DNA from: Megamerina dolium
Taxonomy: Eukaryota > Arthropoda > Insecta > Diptera > Megamerinidae
Reading direction: 5' to 3'
Length of the DNA stretch: 64,000 nucleotides
Assembly (NCBI GenBank): GCA_963854835.1
Contig: OY978525.1
Location: forward strand, 59,795,855 to 59,859,854
Shown: positions 52,259-61,312 of the stretch, piece by piece
How positions within the stretch are numbered: position 1 is the stretch's first letter
Layout of the letters: every line of letters starts with the position of its first letter
Notes under the pieces: generated by a model
What the model saw: the letters and a program-made list of their open reading frames with translations, nothing else
What the model was told of the DNA's origin: nothing
The model's database searches: none
Position numbers and translations under genes: made by a program

Positions 52259-52990
52259 TGGAACTCGTCGTGATCACCGGTATTAATGTGATGTTTCACG
52301 ATGGTTGATTGTCCACCAGTTTTTCCATTTAATGAAAATATTGAACCGTATTTCTCCAATAGTAAGGCCTTTTCTTTTTGCTATTTGGTAAGCACACCTA
52401 CCCATTTTTCAAGTGCTTTTAATTCCTTTCTAACAGTCTCTGATTTTCCACTTTTCATCGACAAACTCTTTTCGCAGTATACTACGGCAGTAACTTCCTG
52501 ACAATGACCAATCACCATTCCTTTCTTAACAACTATAGATGTATTAGTTGGATTTAGTATTCGCACCGGTACAATTACACTTTCTTTAGGTTACACTAAC
52601 ATCTTACCAAGTATGATGATTTTATTCTTTATTTCTTTATCCGCTTCCAGTACCCACAACTTGCCAGTCCAATCATCAACATTCATCTGACTCCCTATTG
52701 AATTCATGTTCCCACGTATAATTTCCAATAGATACGCGTTTCTTTATCTTACCCAGAATTTGTGCATCCTCACCCGTTGCTGTACGCAATTTTATTCCCT
52801 TTAAAGGCTCAAACCTCTTTACCAAATCGCTCTTGATTATAGAATGTGATGTACCAGTATCCAGGGTTAACATGAATTCCATATTGTCCAATTTTCCATC
52901 AATAGTCAAGCTGCTTGGCACACGCTGTAGTTGTGAAATGTGAATGATGGGGCAACCCACTGTTGGAGTCAGTTCACGCCCCGCTGAACT
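52259..52990 (-). pseudogene. SAP-gypsy copy 3: protease and linker
   Basis: The frame from 52960 reads MGCPIIHISQLQRVPSSLTI, MEFMLTLDTGTSHSIIKSDL (the active site is DTGTS instead of DTGAS) and GIKLRTATGEDAQILGKIKK, then EHEFNRESDEC. About 160 codons of the protease C-terminus are deleted between about 52700 and 52690, and the linker resumes with VRILNPTNTSIVVKKGMVIG (52566-52381). Stops separate the linker from RT. The region 52991-53194 upstream holds the CCHC area with SPGRQKKENKVDS-like text. Confidence 0.75.
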
Positions 52991-53194
52991 GACTCGATTT
53001 AGTTTAACGATGGATTTGTGTTAGTGGAGCAATCGCTATCCACCTTATTCTCCTTCTTCTGTCTTCCTGGATCTTGATCGCTTTCGTCGTAGACGGCAGT
53101 CACGCGCCATGTGTCTCGGTTTGTAGCAAATGAAGAACTTTCCAGTAAATTTGTTTTCACGTCGATCTGTTGTTCTTGCTTCAGGTTGCACTAC

Positions 53195-53881
53195 TTACTT
53201 GACTGCCTGACACAGTACTTCAACCAGATACGATGTTTCTGCTTCTAGTTGACGTACTCGTGGCGTTGGTCGACATATTAAACTGGCAGCCTCAAACGTC
53301 AAAGCACCACTGACTGTTTCGGCATATGTATCCCTTGGTGACATGAGTAGGGCACGCTTAGTCTCTCCATCGTTTATACAGACTATGAATGCCTCTATTT
53401 TTATTTTCTCTATTAATTCTTCCGAATTACCAAAGAACGCTAGATGACATAAGCGATCAATGTCGAAAGTGAGATCCTGAGGGCTCTCAGTACTAGGTTG
53501 TACACGAGATTTCAATGGCTCTTATATTCTTTTCCATACTTGCGCTGAAGCGTCTCCATCAGTGATTGGTAGCTACCACGATCTTTCTCTGGAACCATCT
53601 GCAAGACTTCTGAAGCATGACCTTTAAATGCCACTATTAAAGCAGCAGTCTTGTCTCTATCAACCCATTGATTTTTCGAAGCTGTAGCCTCGAATTGAAG
53701 TTTGAAGATGTTGAATGGTGTGGTTATATTAAATGTTAGTGGCTTTAATTTGATTGTACTTGAATCTTTAATCATTGATGTGGCTGGTATCTTTATTTTC
53801 AGTTGATTTAATACGAGCTGTAATTTGGCTCCGGAAATTTCATCAAATCTAATATCAATACCTTTTTGTAGATTTTCGATG
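53195..53881 (-). pseudogene. SAP-gypsy copy 3: gag capsid part
   Basis: The frame 53775-53512 reads IKLKPLTFNITTPFNIFKLQ and TAALIVAFKGHASEVLQMVP, then shifts to SRVQPSTESPQDLTFDIDRL and CHLAFFGNSEELIEKIKIEA (53515-53195), the capsid domain as in copy 2. The coiled-coil part starts at about 53881, where the 3.9 kb inverted-repeat element interrupts it (target ATTTG), and continues at 57791-57905. The SAP-like N-terminus and 5' LTR are missing from this copy. Confidence 0.8.
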
Positions 53882-53886
53882 ATTTG

Positions 53887-54330
53887 TGTCTAAATCCCTT
53901 TAGACAAGCCATATGGCCAGTCCCTGAAAGAAGGAAGTAAAAATAATGAAATAGTATTTATAAAATGAATTAATGATACTTACCATTTTTACTTACCTTA
54001 CCTTGCATACTTACCATATGGCAACCCAACTCTCCACATAAATTCCCCTTTTATGTTTTTGGGTTTTCGCGGTTCGCGTTATGATCGACCGATGTTATCA
54101 TATTTACATTCGGTCCGTGAAGATATTTTGGCGAGATTGTGGTTTTTCCGCGCTTTTTCTTTTTAAACATAAATACGAACATTTTTATACATTCGTTCCT
54201 TTTCAATTCGCTCATCGCGATATATAAATTGTAATAATTTTAAATAGAGATTAGTGCATGTGAATATATAATTGAAATTATACATATTGTGATTCTGTGC
54301 AAATAAGATAAACGCTGGAAATAAACATTG
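53887..54330 (+). repeat. Left arm of the inverted-repeat element (LTR-like, reversed against gag)
   Basis: It begins with a small perfect hairpin (GTCTAAA, TCCC, TTTAGAC) and the palindrome GCCATATGGC. Inner end at AATAAACATTG. Matches 57342-57785 reversed. Confidence 0.9.
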
Positions 54331-56031
54331 TGGTCCTTCGAGCATTGTGGTCCTTTGTACCTTGGTAGAGATGAATGTTCGTTGAGAACCTTGGTCGATG
54401 AGTGCTCGAACCTTGTGAAGTTCTCCAAGATGCTCTATAGAGACAAGAGCTGTGGGTAAAAGAGTTCTTTCTTCATTTGAGGTGAACAATGCTTGCACCT
54501 TTAAAGAAGATTTGGAGCATGATGAGCAGGGTTGCTCATCTTCGGATGATCGGTCCTGAGATCTCCGGTTTCTCGAGTTTCTTGAGGGGGTTATCGTCTG
54601 CTGCGTGCTCTTTTTCTTATTCTGCGGCTGAAGCGTGGAGGTTTGCGCCAAAACCCTGGTGTTCCTACTGGGAATATTGTCTGCTGGTATGTGAAGCATC
54701 GTGTGATGCCTTCGCTGACATTGCAAACAGGAATGTTTGCTCTTGCAGTCCCGTTTATGGTGAGTAAAGGCCAGGCAGTTCTCACAGAGATTGTGTTCTC
54801 GAACAAGCCTCACTCTATCACGAACAACTAACTTTTTAAACCGCTCACAGGATTTAAGCGAATGTGCGGCTTCGCAGATTGGACAAGAGAATGTCCGACT
54901 GCTTTCGGAAAAAAAGTTTTGGGTTTTGTTGTGGGGTCTGTTTTGTAGAAATCCTGATTTATTTGGCTTGACGCTGTTGAGCCTCTCCACGACTTCGTAC
55001 CTTAGTGTCAGGAATTCGTCCATTTGCTGCCATGTTGGGAGATCCTTGCGGGAACTTAGGGATTGTTCCCAGAGAGCCAAGGAATCTTCAGGCAGTTTTG
55101 AACAGCAGATATGCACCAGGATCGGGTCCCAATTCTCTGTCGAGCCGCCTTGAGAGGATAAGACGGACAGAGAATTATTGATCGTGGTTTGCAATTTCTG
55201 AATTGCCTCGCTATTCTCGTAACTCACTTGAGGGAGGTTCAAGAGAGTTTTTATCTGCTTATCGACCAGAATTCGCTTGTTTTCGAAGCGGGCCTTTAGC
55301 GCATTCCATGCCAACTCGAAATTTTCGTTGTTGAGCGCGTACTGCTTCACAATAGCTCCAGCTTTTCCTGCAGTTTTGTATCGGAGATGATACAGTTTTT
55401 GGGCAGAAGAGAGTTTAGGGTGGTTTATGTAAACCGCCGTAAACATGTCGCGGAAGGACGTCCATTCTTCGTACCCGCCGGAAAATGTTTCGGTATCACA
55501 AGTAGGAACAGTCAGGCAAATTGCGGAATTATTTGCCTGCTCTGTTGCAGAAATAGAGTTACTTTCTGCTTGTGATGGAAGTTCCAATCTGGAGGCTGAT
55601 TGAACTTCTAAGAGATCCGAAATCTGTGCTTTTATGGTGTGCACGCGCTCTTGGCAGAGTTCCATTTTATTTCTCGCTGCCATTTTGAAATTACTGGGCA
55701 GCTCGTCCTCATCCGTTAAACCTACTCTTCTAAACGTGGACTTGACTTGATCATAATAGCAGCTCAAGTCCTCGAGCTTAGCCTTCAGGAGAGAAGGCGT
55801 TAAGTCTTCAACCGGAATTGTTGAAAACTTCGTGCAGAAATGCACCAGGTTGTCCGCCTCGAAAATGAACTCATTCATGGAGGGGTCATAAGCTCTTTTC
55901 CTAGGGGTTTTCTTTGTTTCGGATGGAACTTTTGGCATTTTTTCCACTGCGCCTTTTGGAATAGCGCCAGCTGACTCTGCCCTACGACCTTCAGCAATTT
56001 CCTGCTTTTCTGGTGATTTCGTCACCGGCAT
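54163..56031 (-). CDS. Intact BEL/Pao-type Gag with protease start
   Basis: A 622-codon open frame from ATG 56031. Residues 45-170: helical N-terminal region (LVHFCTKFSTIPVEDLTPSL, VHTIKAQISDLLEVQSASRL). Residues about 180-345: DUF1759 Gag core (CDTETFSGGYEEWTSFRDMF, LAWNALKARFENKRILVDKQ, ILVHICCSKLPEDSLALWEQ). Residues about 380-450: three zinc-knuckle blocks (CPICEAAHSLKSC, LCENCLAFTHHKRDC, CLQCQRRHHTMLH). Then a Ser/Arg-rich linker and VRALIDQGSQRTFISTKVQ, the start of a BEL protease (D-Q-G). After about 25 protease residues the frame enters the left inverted arm and its last 50 or so residues are encoded there. Pol is absent. It is the best preserved long gag in the window. Confidence 0.85.
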   Translation of the reverse strand: MPVTKSPEKQEIAEGRRAESAGAIPKGAVEKMPKVPSETKKTPRKRAYDPSMNEFIFEADNLVHFCTKFSTIPVEDLTPSLLKAKLEDLSCYYDQVKSTFRRVGLTDEDELPSNFKMAARNKMELCQERVHTIKAQISDLLEVQSASRLELPSQAESNSISATEQANNSAICLTVPTCDTETFSGGYEEWTSFRDMFTAVYINHPKLSSAQKLYHLRYKTAGKAGAIVKQYALNNENFELAWNALKARFENKRILVDKQIKTLLNLPQVSYENSEAIQKLQTTINNSLSVLSSQGGSTENWDPILVHICCSKLPEDSLALWEQSLSSRKDLPTWQQMDEFLTLRYEVVERLNSVKPNKSGFLQNRPHNKTQNFFSESSRTFSCPICEAAHSLKSCERFKKLVVRDRVRLVREHNLCENCLAFTHHKRDCKSKHSCLQCQRRHHTMLHIPADNIPSRNTRVLAQTSTLQPQNKKKSTQQTITPSRNSRNRRSQDRSSEDEQPCSSCSKSSLKVQALFTSNEERTLLPTALVSIEHLGELHKVRALIDQGSQRTFISTKVQRTTMLEGPQCLFPAFILFAQNHNMYNFNYIFTCTNLYLKLLQFIYRDERIEKERMYKNVRIYV

Positions 56032-57341
56032 ATTTGACCGAATCTATCAAAATTTGTGAAATGAAGAGACTTTCAAAAAAATGCACCAAAATGCACTGAT
56101 CGATTATGTGACGATATCGATATAGAGCAATTTATCGATCGATAACAGAAATGTTATCGATATAATGCGTTAATTAGAGTTATTTCCAAATATGCTGCTG
56201 CAAGGAAATTGCAGTCTGAAAGTTTGAATTCCACACAAAAAAAAAATATATATATATACAATATATATATATGGGTATATATATAAAGAGAAATGTGTAT
56301 ATACGTATATATGAGAATATATAAAAAATGAAATTTGTGTATATATAAGTGAATATATATACCGACGAAAATATATGGGAATATATGGAATTGTATATGT
56401 GATATGTATATGGAAATATATTAAATTATGTATATAATATATGTGGGAATATGTATACAAGAGTTGAAATGTGTAATATATATAATTGAATATATATAAG
56501 AATATATATGTATATATATCTGTGAATATATACACCAAAACGTAATATATATATGAGAATATATATAAAATGAAATTTGTGTATATATAAGTGAATGTAT
56601 AAGAATATATACGTATATATCTCTGTGAATATATACACCAAAACGCAATATATATGAGAATATATATAAAACGAAATCTGTGTATATATAAGTGAATATA
56701 TATACCGATGAAAATATATGGGAATATATAGAATTGGATATGTGATATATATATGGAAATATATTAAATTATGTATATAATATATGTGGGAATATATTAG
56801 AGTTGAAATGTATAATATATATAATTGAACATATAAGAATATATATGTATATATATCCGTGAATATATATACTAAAACGTAATGTATATATGAGAATATA
56901 TATAATATAGTATATAAAAACGTTCTTATCTTGTGCCTTGTTGTTGATGCTGCTGCTGCCCCAATTCAGACGATGCCACCGCTGGTTTTTTTTTTTTTCG
57001 TTTTACTTTGTCTTATTATTAGATTTATTTTTAATTTTTATGTATAAAAAATTTCAATAAAAAAAAAATTTATTTGGGCCGCTCTAATGCATACCCTATT
57101 CTGCCGCTTTTATATACACTTTTTTTTTTTTTTGTTTTTACTGTTGTCACTTTATGTACTCACTGAACTTGTTTGTTGTTACTATTTCAGGCTTATTTAT
57201 TGTACCACTAATGTTTAAATTATTTTAATTATGGCACTGTATTGTTCTTTATTGGTACATAAACATTGCTTTTGGATTTAAGCACTTTGTTTCTCACCTC
57301 ATTTTGTATGCAAGCCGATTCTTAGTTTTAGCTCAAAGGAC
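56032..57341 (-). other. Leader of the inverted-repeat element
   Basis: Between the right arm and the gag start. It contains a TATATAAAAG box (about 57108-57117 on the minus strand), poly-T/A runs (56987, 57121) and an AT-rich array at 56225-56920. No primer-binding site was recognised. No coding is seen; the Tyr/Ile-rich frames are array artefacts. Confidence 0.55.
56225..56920. repeat. AT-rich tandem array with GAATATATA motif
   Basis: Two to three degenerate units of roughly 300 bp (for example 56290-56540 and 56640-56880 share ATACCGATGAAAATATATGG-like and AATATATGTGGGAATAT blocks) built from GAATATATAT-like words. Confidence 0.75.
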
Positions 57342-57785
57342 CAATGTTTATTTCCAGCGTTTATTTTATTTGCACAGAATCACAATATGTATAATTTCAA
57401 TTATATATTCACATGCACTAATCTCTATTTAAAATTATTACAATTTATATATCGCGATGAGCGAATTGAAAAGGAACGAATGTATAAAAATGTTCGTATT
57501 TATGTTTAAAAAGAAAAAGCGCGGAAAAACCACAATCTCGCCAAAATATCTTCATGGACCGAATGTAAATATGATAACATCGGTCGATCATAACGCGAAC
57601 CGCGAAAATCCAAAAACATAAAAGGGGAATTTATGTGGAGAGTTGGGTTGCCATATGGTAAGTATGCAAGGTAAGGTAAGTAAAAATGGTAAGTATCATT
57701 AATTCATTTTATAAATACTATTTCATTATTTTTACTTCCTTCTTTCAGGGACTTGCCATATGGCTTGTCTAAAGGGATTTAGACA
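57342..57785 (-). repeat. Right arm of the inverted-repeat element (LTR-like, same sense as gag)
   Basis: The minus strand starts TGTCTAAATCCCTTTAGACA and reaches AATAAACATTGG at 57342. It contains AAATAAACATTG, a possible polyadenylation signal, and TATATAAATTG near 57448. The opposite strand carries GTAAGT motifs and a TTCTTTCAG acceptor-like sequence. Confidence 0.9.
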
Positions 57786-57790
57786 ATTTG

Positions 57791-57905
57791 TTTTTGGCAA
57801 CCCGAAAGTTCTTGAATTTCCATACGCAATTCACTAATAACGCCCTCTTGGCGAGACGAATTTTCTTGAATGTTCAATTGTTTCCTGGAATTCCCCAATA
57901 ACGTT
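57791..57905 (-). pseudogene. SAP-gypsy copy 3: gag coiled-coil piece beyond the insertion
   Basis: On the minus strand ENVIGEFQETIEHSR and a second similar unit (SRQEGVISELRMEIQE-like) correspond to AEFQKTIDSKLQEHSVRQEH of copy 2. It restores the reading across the ATTTG target when the insertion is removed. Similarity ends near 57905. Confidence 0.7.
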
Positions 57906-58254
57906 TTCTTGGCGAGAAACACAATAAAGCCTGCAGCGAAACACTTGATGTTATTTCTTCACAGAATATGTTGTTTAAAACGAAATTTTTTAAAACGCAA
58001 CGTGATAAATATAAATAAGGGAAAATTAAAAAAAAAAGAGGAAATATTTAAAAATAGCTTTACTTTCAATTAAGAACATGGAGAAAATTTAAAAAGTGGT
58101 CACCATGGTTTCTGTTTTGTCGTTGCTGAATACGTCAGGTTGTTCATTTTTTGTAAGCGAATTTTCACGATGAAATATTCCCCTTTCACCGGTATTGTGC
58201 TTAAACCAAAACAAATAAATAACTCGTTTACATGATAAAGATACTGGCGCATAT
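57906..58254. other. Non-coding stretch with no recognised element
   Basis: AT-rich, no coding. The end of SAP-gypsy copy 3 to repeat A copy 2. Confidence 0.3.
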
Positions 58255-58690
58255 TCATAAGCTGTGTTCTTTAGCATGCGAGTTGCAAAAGAACACCACT
58301 CATTTATCGAATTGCATGCAAAGCAACAACAAAAATAACCGAGGTCGCTTATTTTCAGCGAGTTCTATTGAACTAGGCTTGCAAAGTAAAAAACAGCACT
58401 ATTGTGAATAGGCTATTGGAATGTTCTTGGGAAATTTCAACAACACGTCAAATTATTGTAAATATACAAAAAACTAAGCAAAATGAAGCAATTAAAAAAT
58501 AAACCACATATTCCGCAGAATTGCTCCTTTTTGCTTTTATTTCGTTTACAAATATCACGAACAACAATATATACCACCAGCGCTGCTAAGTAACTAAAGG
58601 GAAATTATAGGCATGTAAAAGGGAAATTATATGCGAGTTGGTGTTCTTGTGCAACTCGCTTACAAAAGAATGCCGCTATAGTCAAAATTA
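58255..58690. repeat. Repeat family A, copy 2 (uninterrupted)
   Basis: Matches 48320-48780 plus 49314-49334. Subterminal inverted repeats GCGAGTTGCAAAAGAACACC at 58279 and its reverse near 58642-58661. It contains GCAACTCGCTTACAAAAGA, the empty site of the Harbinger MITE. Confidence 0.75.
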
Positions 58691-59688
58691 AATTCCAACT
58701 TTTTTGACGAATTTCCCGTACAAAATCTGTATAAAAGCTGATACTAAATCTAAGTTGGAACTTAATTTTGACTATGAACACGCGCCATTGAAATATTGAG
58801 ATATTGTGACTATCACCAATCCCCATGATCGTGATTCTCTGTGCAACATCTGAATAATTCTGTCCCCTCGGAAGTAGTGTGTAATGTTTTCTGAAGTGGT
58901 AAAACTAAAAATCAACTAGTCTAACCGAAACTTTTTGCTGCAGAACCTTAAACATTTATGAATGAAATTTAACATCCTGAAATGGTTTTTGTAAATTCCC
59001 ATTATTTTATAAGTTATGTCTACGCCAGAAAATCACGTCGTGCGTACTGTCTAGTGGATTTGGTGCCACCTTTATGAAAGGCGAATGCAACTCTGACTTA
59101 ATCAGTTCAGCGGTCGATTCATTTGTTCTTGTGCTTCTACTTTGAGTTTTTCCCGGCACGAACAGTGCGCGCATTTTTTGTTCATTTTTATCTCAAGGTT
59201 TTTTTGTATTATATTATATCTTTAAAAAGTTCCAATAGTGGAACAAATTCAATTTAATAATAATAAATTATTGAAATAATAAATTAGTGCCGTTTATATA
59301 TAACACGAAGTTTTCTGTAATAAATAATATACATAAGAAACAGTTGTGATTTACGTGTTTTTCTCATCAAGAATCAACAGCAATAATTTGGAACATCAAG
59401 AACAACAAAAACCCCGATACAATCTCACATGGTCTGTTATATTTATCTTATATATTTACTTCTATTGTATATATTTTGTATATTTACTAATTTTATAATT
59501 TAAGAACGGTTAAAATTAAACAACTTTTAATTGTTATAAAGCAAGAAGCAGTCTGTGGTTGAAGTAGCAGAGGAAAAACAACATCAATACAACACAACCA
59601 AGGTATGAGCTCACCTGCATCTCTCTCACATAGTAAGAATATCTTGCCACCCAGGTACGTGTCAATAAGATTATAAACAAGGGCTCAA
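58691..59688. other. About 1 kb without recognised coding
   Basis: No gene seen. It includes CACTTCAGAAAAC-type text near 58890, TTCCCGGCACGAACAGTGCG at 59151-59170 and an AT-rich part (59200-59340). It may be the LTR and leader of the BEL element whose gag starts near 63400, but no repeat partner is in the window. Confidence 0.3.
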
Positions 59689-59703
59689 ATTTATACGTGT
59701 ATA

Positions 59704-61107
59704 CTTACTTACTTATGTGGCCATAACAACCGAATATCGATTTAGGCCGAAAATAACATGCTTCGCCAGCCATCTCTGTTCTTCGCTAGCTGGCGCCAGT
59801 TAGAAATTCCAAGCGCCGTCAGGTTCTCCAGTACTTGGTCTTTCCACCGGAGGTTTGGTCTTCCTCTTTTGCGTCGTCCTCCAGCGGGTTCCGAATATAA
59901 CACCTTCTTAGCTGGAGCGTGTTCTTCCATTCGCTCGACATGACCTAGCCAGCGCAGCCGCTGGATTTTGATACGCTTTACTATGTCAATATCGGCATAC
60001 AGCTCGTACAGCTCATGGTTGTACCTTATTCGGTACTCGCCACCAACGCAAATAGGTCCAAAGATCTTGCGTAGGACTTTTCTCTCGAAAACTCCAAGTA
60101 TTCGCTCATCCGAGGTGGAAATTGTCCAGGCTTCAGCGCCATATGTTAGGACAGGCATGATGAGAGACTTGTAGAGTGTAGTTTTCGTTCTTCGAGAGAG
60201 GGCTCGACTTCTCAATTGCTTACTCAGCCCAAAGTAACACCTGTTAGCAAGAGTTATCCTACGCATGATCTCCAAGCTGACGTCATTACTGCTGTTAATG
60301 CTGGTTCCAAGATAGACAAAGTCCCTTACTACTTCAAAAGCGTAGTTGTCAACAGTGACGTGCTGTCCAAGACGCCGGGACTCTTTGTTTGTTGACACTA
60401 GATACTTCGTCTTGCCCTCGTTCACCGTGAGACCCATCCGACGCGACTCTCTTTCCAACTCTGAGAATGCTGCACTGACTGCTCGCGTGTTCATGCCGAT
60501 TATGTCAATATCGTCGGCATACGCTAACAGCATGACACTTTTGTTGAAGATAGTGCCATTATGTCGTAGATCAGCAGCTCGTATTATTTTCTCCATAATA
60601 AGATTGAAGAAGTCGCACGATAACGAATCACCTTGTCTGAAACCCCGTTCGGTATTAAACGGTGCGGAGAGGTCCTTCCCAATTTTCACTGCACAACGGG
60701 AGTTATGCAGTGTCATTCTACAAAGTCGAATGAGCTTTGCAGGAATACCGAACTCAGACATTGTTGCGTAGAGGTAATCCCTTACCGGACTGTCGAAAGC
60801 GGCTTTATAATCAACAAATAGGTGGTGTGTGTCGATCTGTTTTTCTTGGGTCTTCTCCAGGATTTGGCGCAGTGTGAAAATCTGGTCGATGGTGGATTTA
60901 CCAGGTCTGAAGCCACACTGATAAGGTCCAATCAGGTTGCTGAGCATAGGCTTCAATCTTTCACAGAGTACGCTCGATAGAACCTTGTACGCGATGCTCA
61001 GGAGACTTATTCCACGGTAGTTGGCGCAAATTGTGGGGTCTCCTTTTTTATGTACAGGACAGAGAACACTGAGCCTCCAATCATCAGGCATGCTTTCATC
61101 CGACCAT
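59704..61107 (-). mobile_element. RTE-like non-LTR retrotransposon, copy C, 15-bp target duplication
   Basis: ATTTATACGTGTATA at 59689-59703 and 61108-61122 flanks a 5'-truncated minus-strand copy ending in (TAAG)n at 59704. Confidence 0.95.
59742..61091 (-). CDS. RTE copy C: uninterrupted RT and C-terminal domain (5'-truncated)
   Basis: 449 open codons. RT starts within block 1-2 (LSVLCPVHKKGDPTICANYR). Then GFRPGKSTIDQIFTLRQIL, FVDYKAAFDSPVRDYLYATM with the first catalytic Asp region, GFRQGDSLSCDFFNLIMEKI and VMLLAYADDIDIIGMNTRAV with the YADD pair. Thumb: MGLTVNEGKTKYLVSTNKES, VDNYAFEVVRDFVYLGTSIN. C-terminus: RLRWLGHVERMEEHAPAKKV, GRRKRGRPNLRWKDQVLEN, NRDGWRSMLFSA. No stops or shifts are seen. 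The endonuclease and 5' end are missing through incomplete reverse transcription, so it cannot act alone. It looks like the youngest of the three RTE copies. Confidence 0.9.
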   Translation of the reverse strand: MPDDWRLSVLCPVHKKGDPTICANYRGISLLSIAYKVLSSVLCERLKPMLSNLIGPYQCGFRPGKSTIDQIFTLRQILEKTQEKQIDTHHLFVDYKAAFDSPVRDYLYATMSEFGIPAKLIRLCRMTLHNSRCAVKIGKDLSAPFNTERGFRQGDSLSCDFFNLIMEKIIRAADLRHNGTIFNKSVMLLAYADDIDIIGMNTRAVSAAFSELERESRRMGLTVNEGKTKYLVSTNKESRRLGQHVTVDNYAFEVVRDFVYLGTSINSSNDVSLEIMRRITLANRCYFGLSKQLRSRALSRRTKTTLYKSLIMPVLTYGAEAWTISTSDERILGVFERKVLRKIFGPICVGGEYRIRYNHELYELYADIDIVKRIKIQRLRWLGHVERMEEHAPAKKVLYSEPAGGRRKRGRPNLRWKDQVLENLTALGISNWRQLAKNRDGWRSMLFSA

Positions 61108-61220
61108 ATTTATACGTGTATATGCATATGGAAATAACCCGGTCATTCCCCAATATATGTATGTATATATATATTTATGTACCCATATAAAGTGCACATA
61201 AGCACATATACATCTCTAGT

Positions 61221-61226
<6 letters not shown>

Positions 61227-61311
<85 letters not shown>
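61227..61311. repeat. (AC)n-(AT)n microsatellite and long poly-T
   Basis: (AC)n at 61227-61260, (AT)n at 61261-61271, then about 40 T. The poly-T is the reversed poly(A) tail of the R1-clade copy. Confidence 0.9.

Positions 61312-61312
<1 letters not shown>

Larger units (their letters stand above)
53887..57785 (-). mobile_element. Retroelement-like insertion with 444-bp terminal inverted repeats and a BEL-type gag
   Basis: Both ends are TGTCTAAATCCCTTTAGACA facing outward, the right one reversed. ATTTG is duplicated at 53882-53886 and 57786-57790. The 444-bp arms are inverted with only a few differences. Inside, on the minus strand, lie a leader (57341-56032) with an AT-rich array and an intact gag ORF that runs into the inner part of the left arm. 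TG/CA ends and a 5-bp duplication are marks of retroviral-type integration, but LTRs should be direct, not inverted. Confidence 0.85.
50225..57905 (-). mobile_element. SAP-gypsy copy 3, split by the 53887-57785 insertion, 5' end missing
   Basis: The minus-strand order is gag (57905-57791, then 53881-53195), protease, RT, RNase H and integrase C-terminus, purine tract, 3' LTR. It carries the same integrase deletion as copy 2. There is no 5' LTR. Gag sequence ends near 57905. Confidence 0.9.

Noticed and set aside
56170..56648. Protein-coding frames rich in Tyr and Ile
   Set aside because: They are readings of the AT-rich tandem array with no domain.
53887..57785. An ordinary BEL element with two LTRs
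   Set aside because: The terminal repeats are inverted, pol is absent, and gag reads into the reversed arm.
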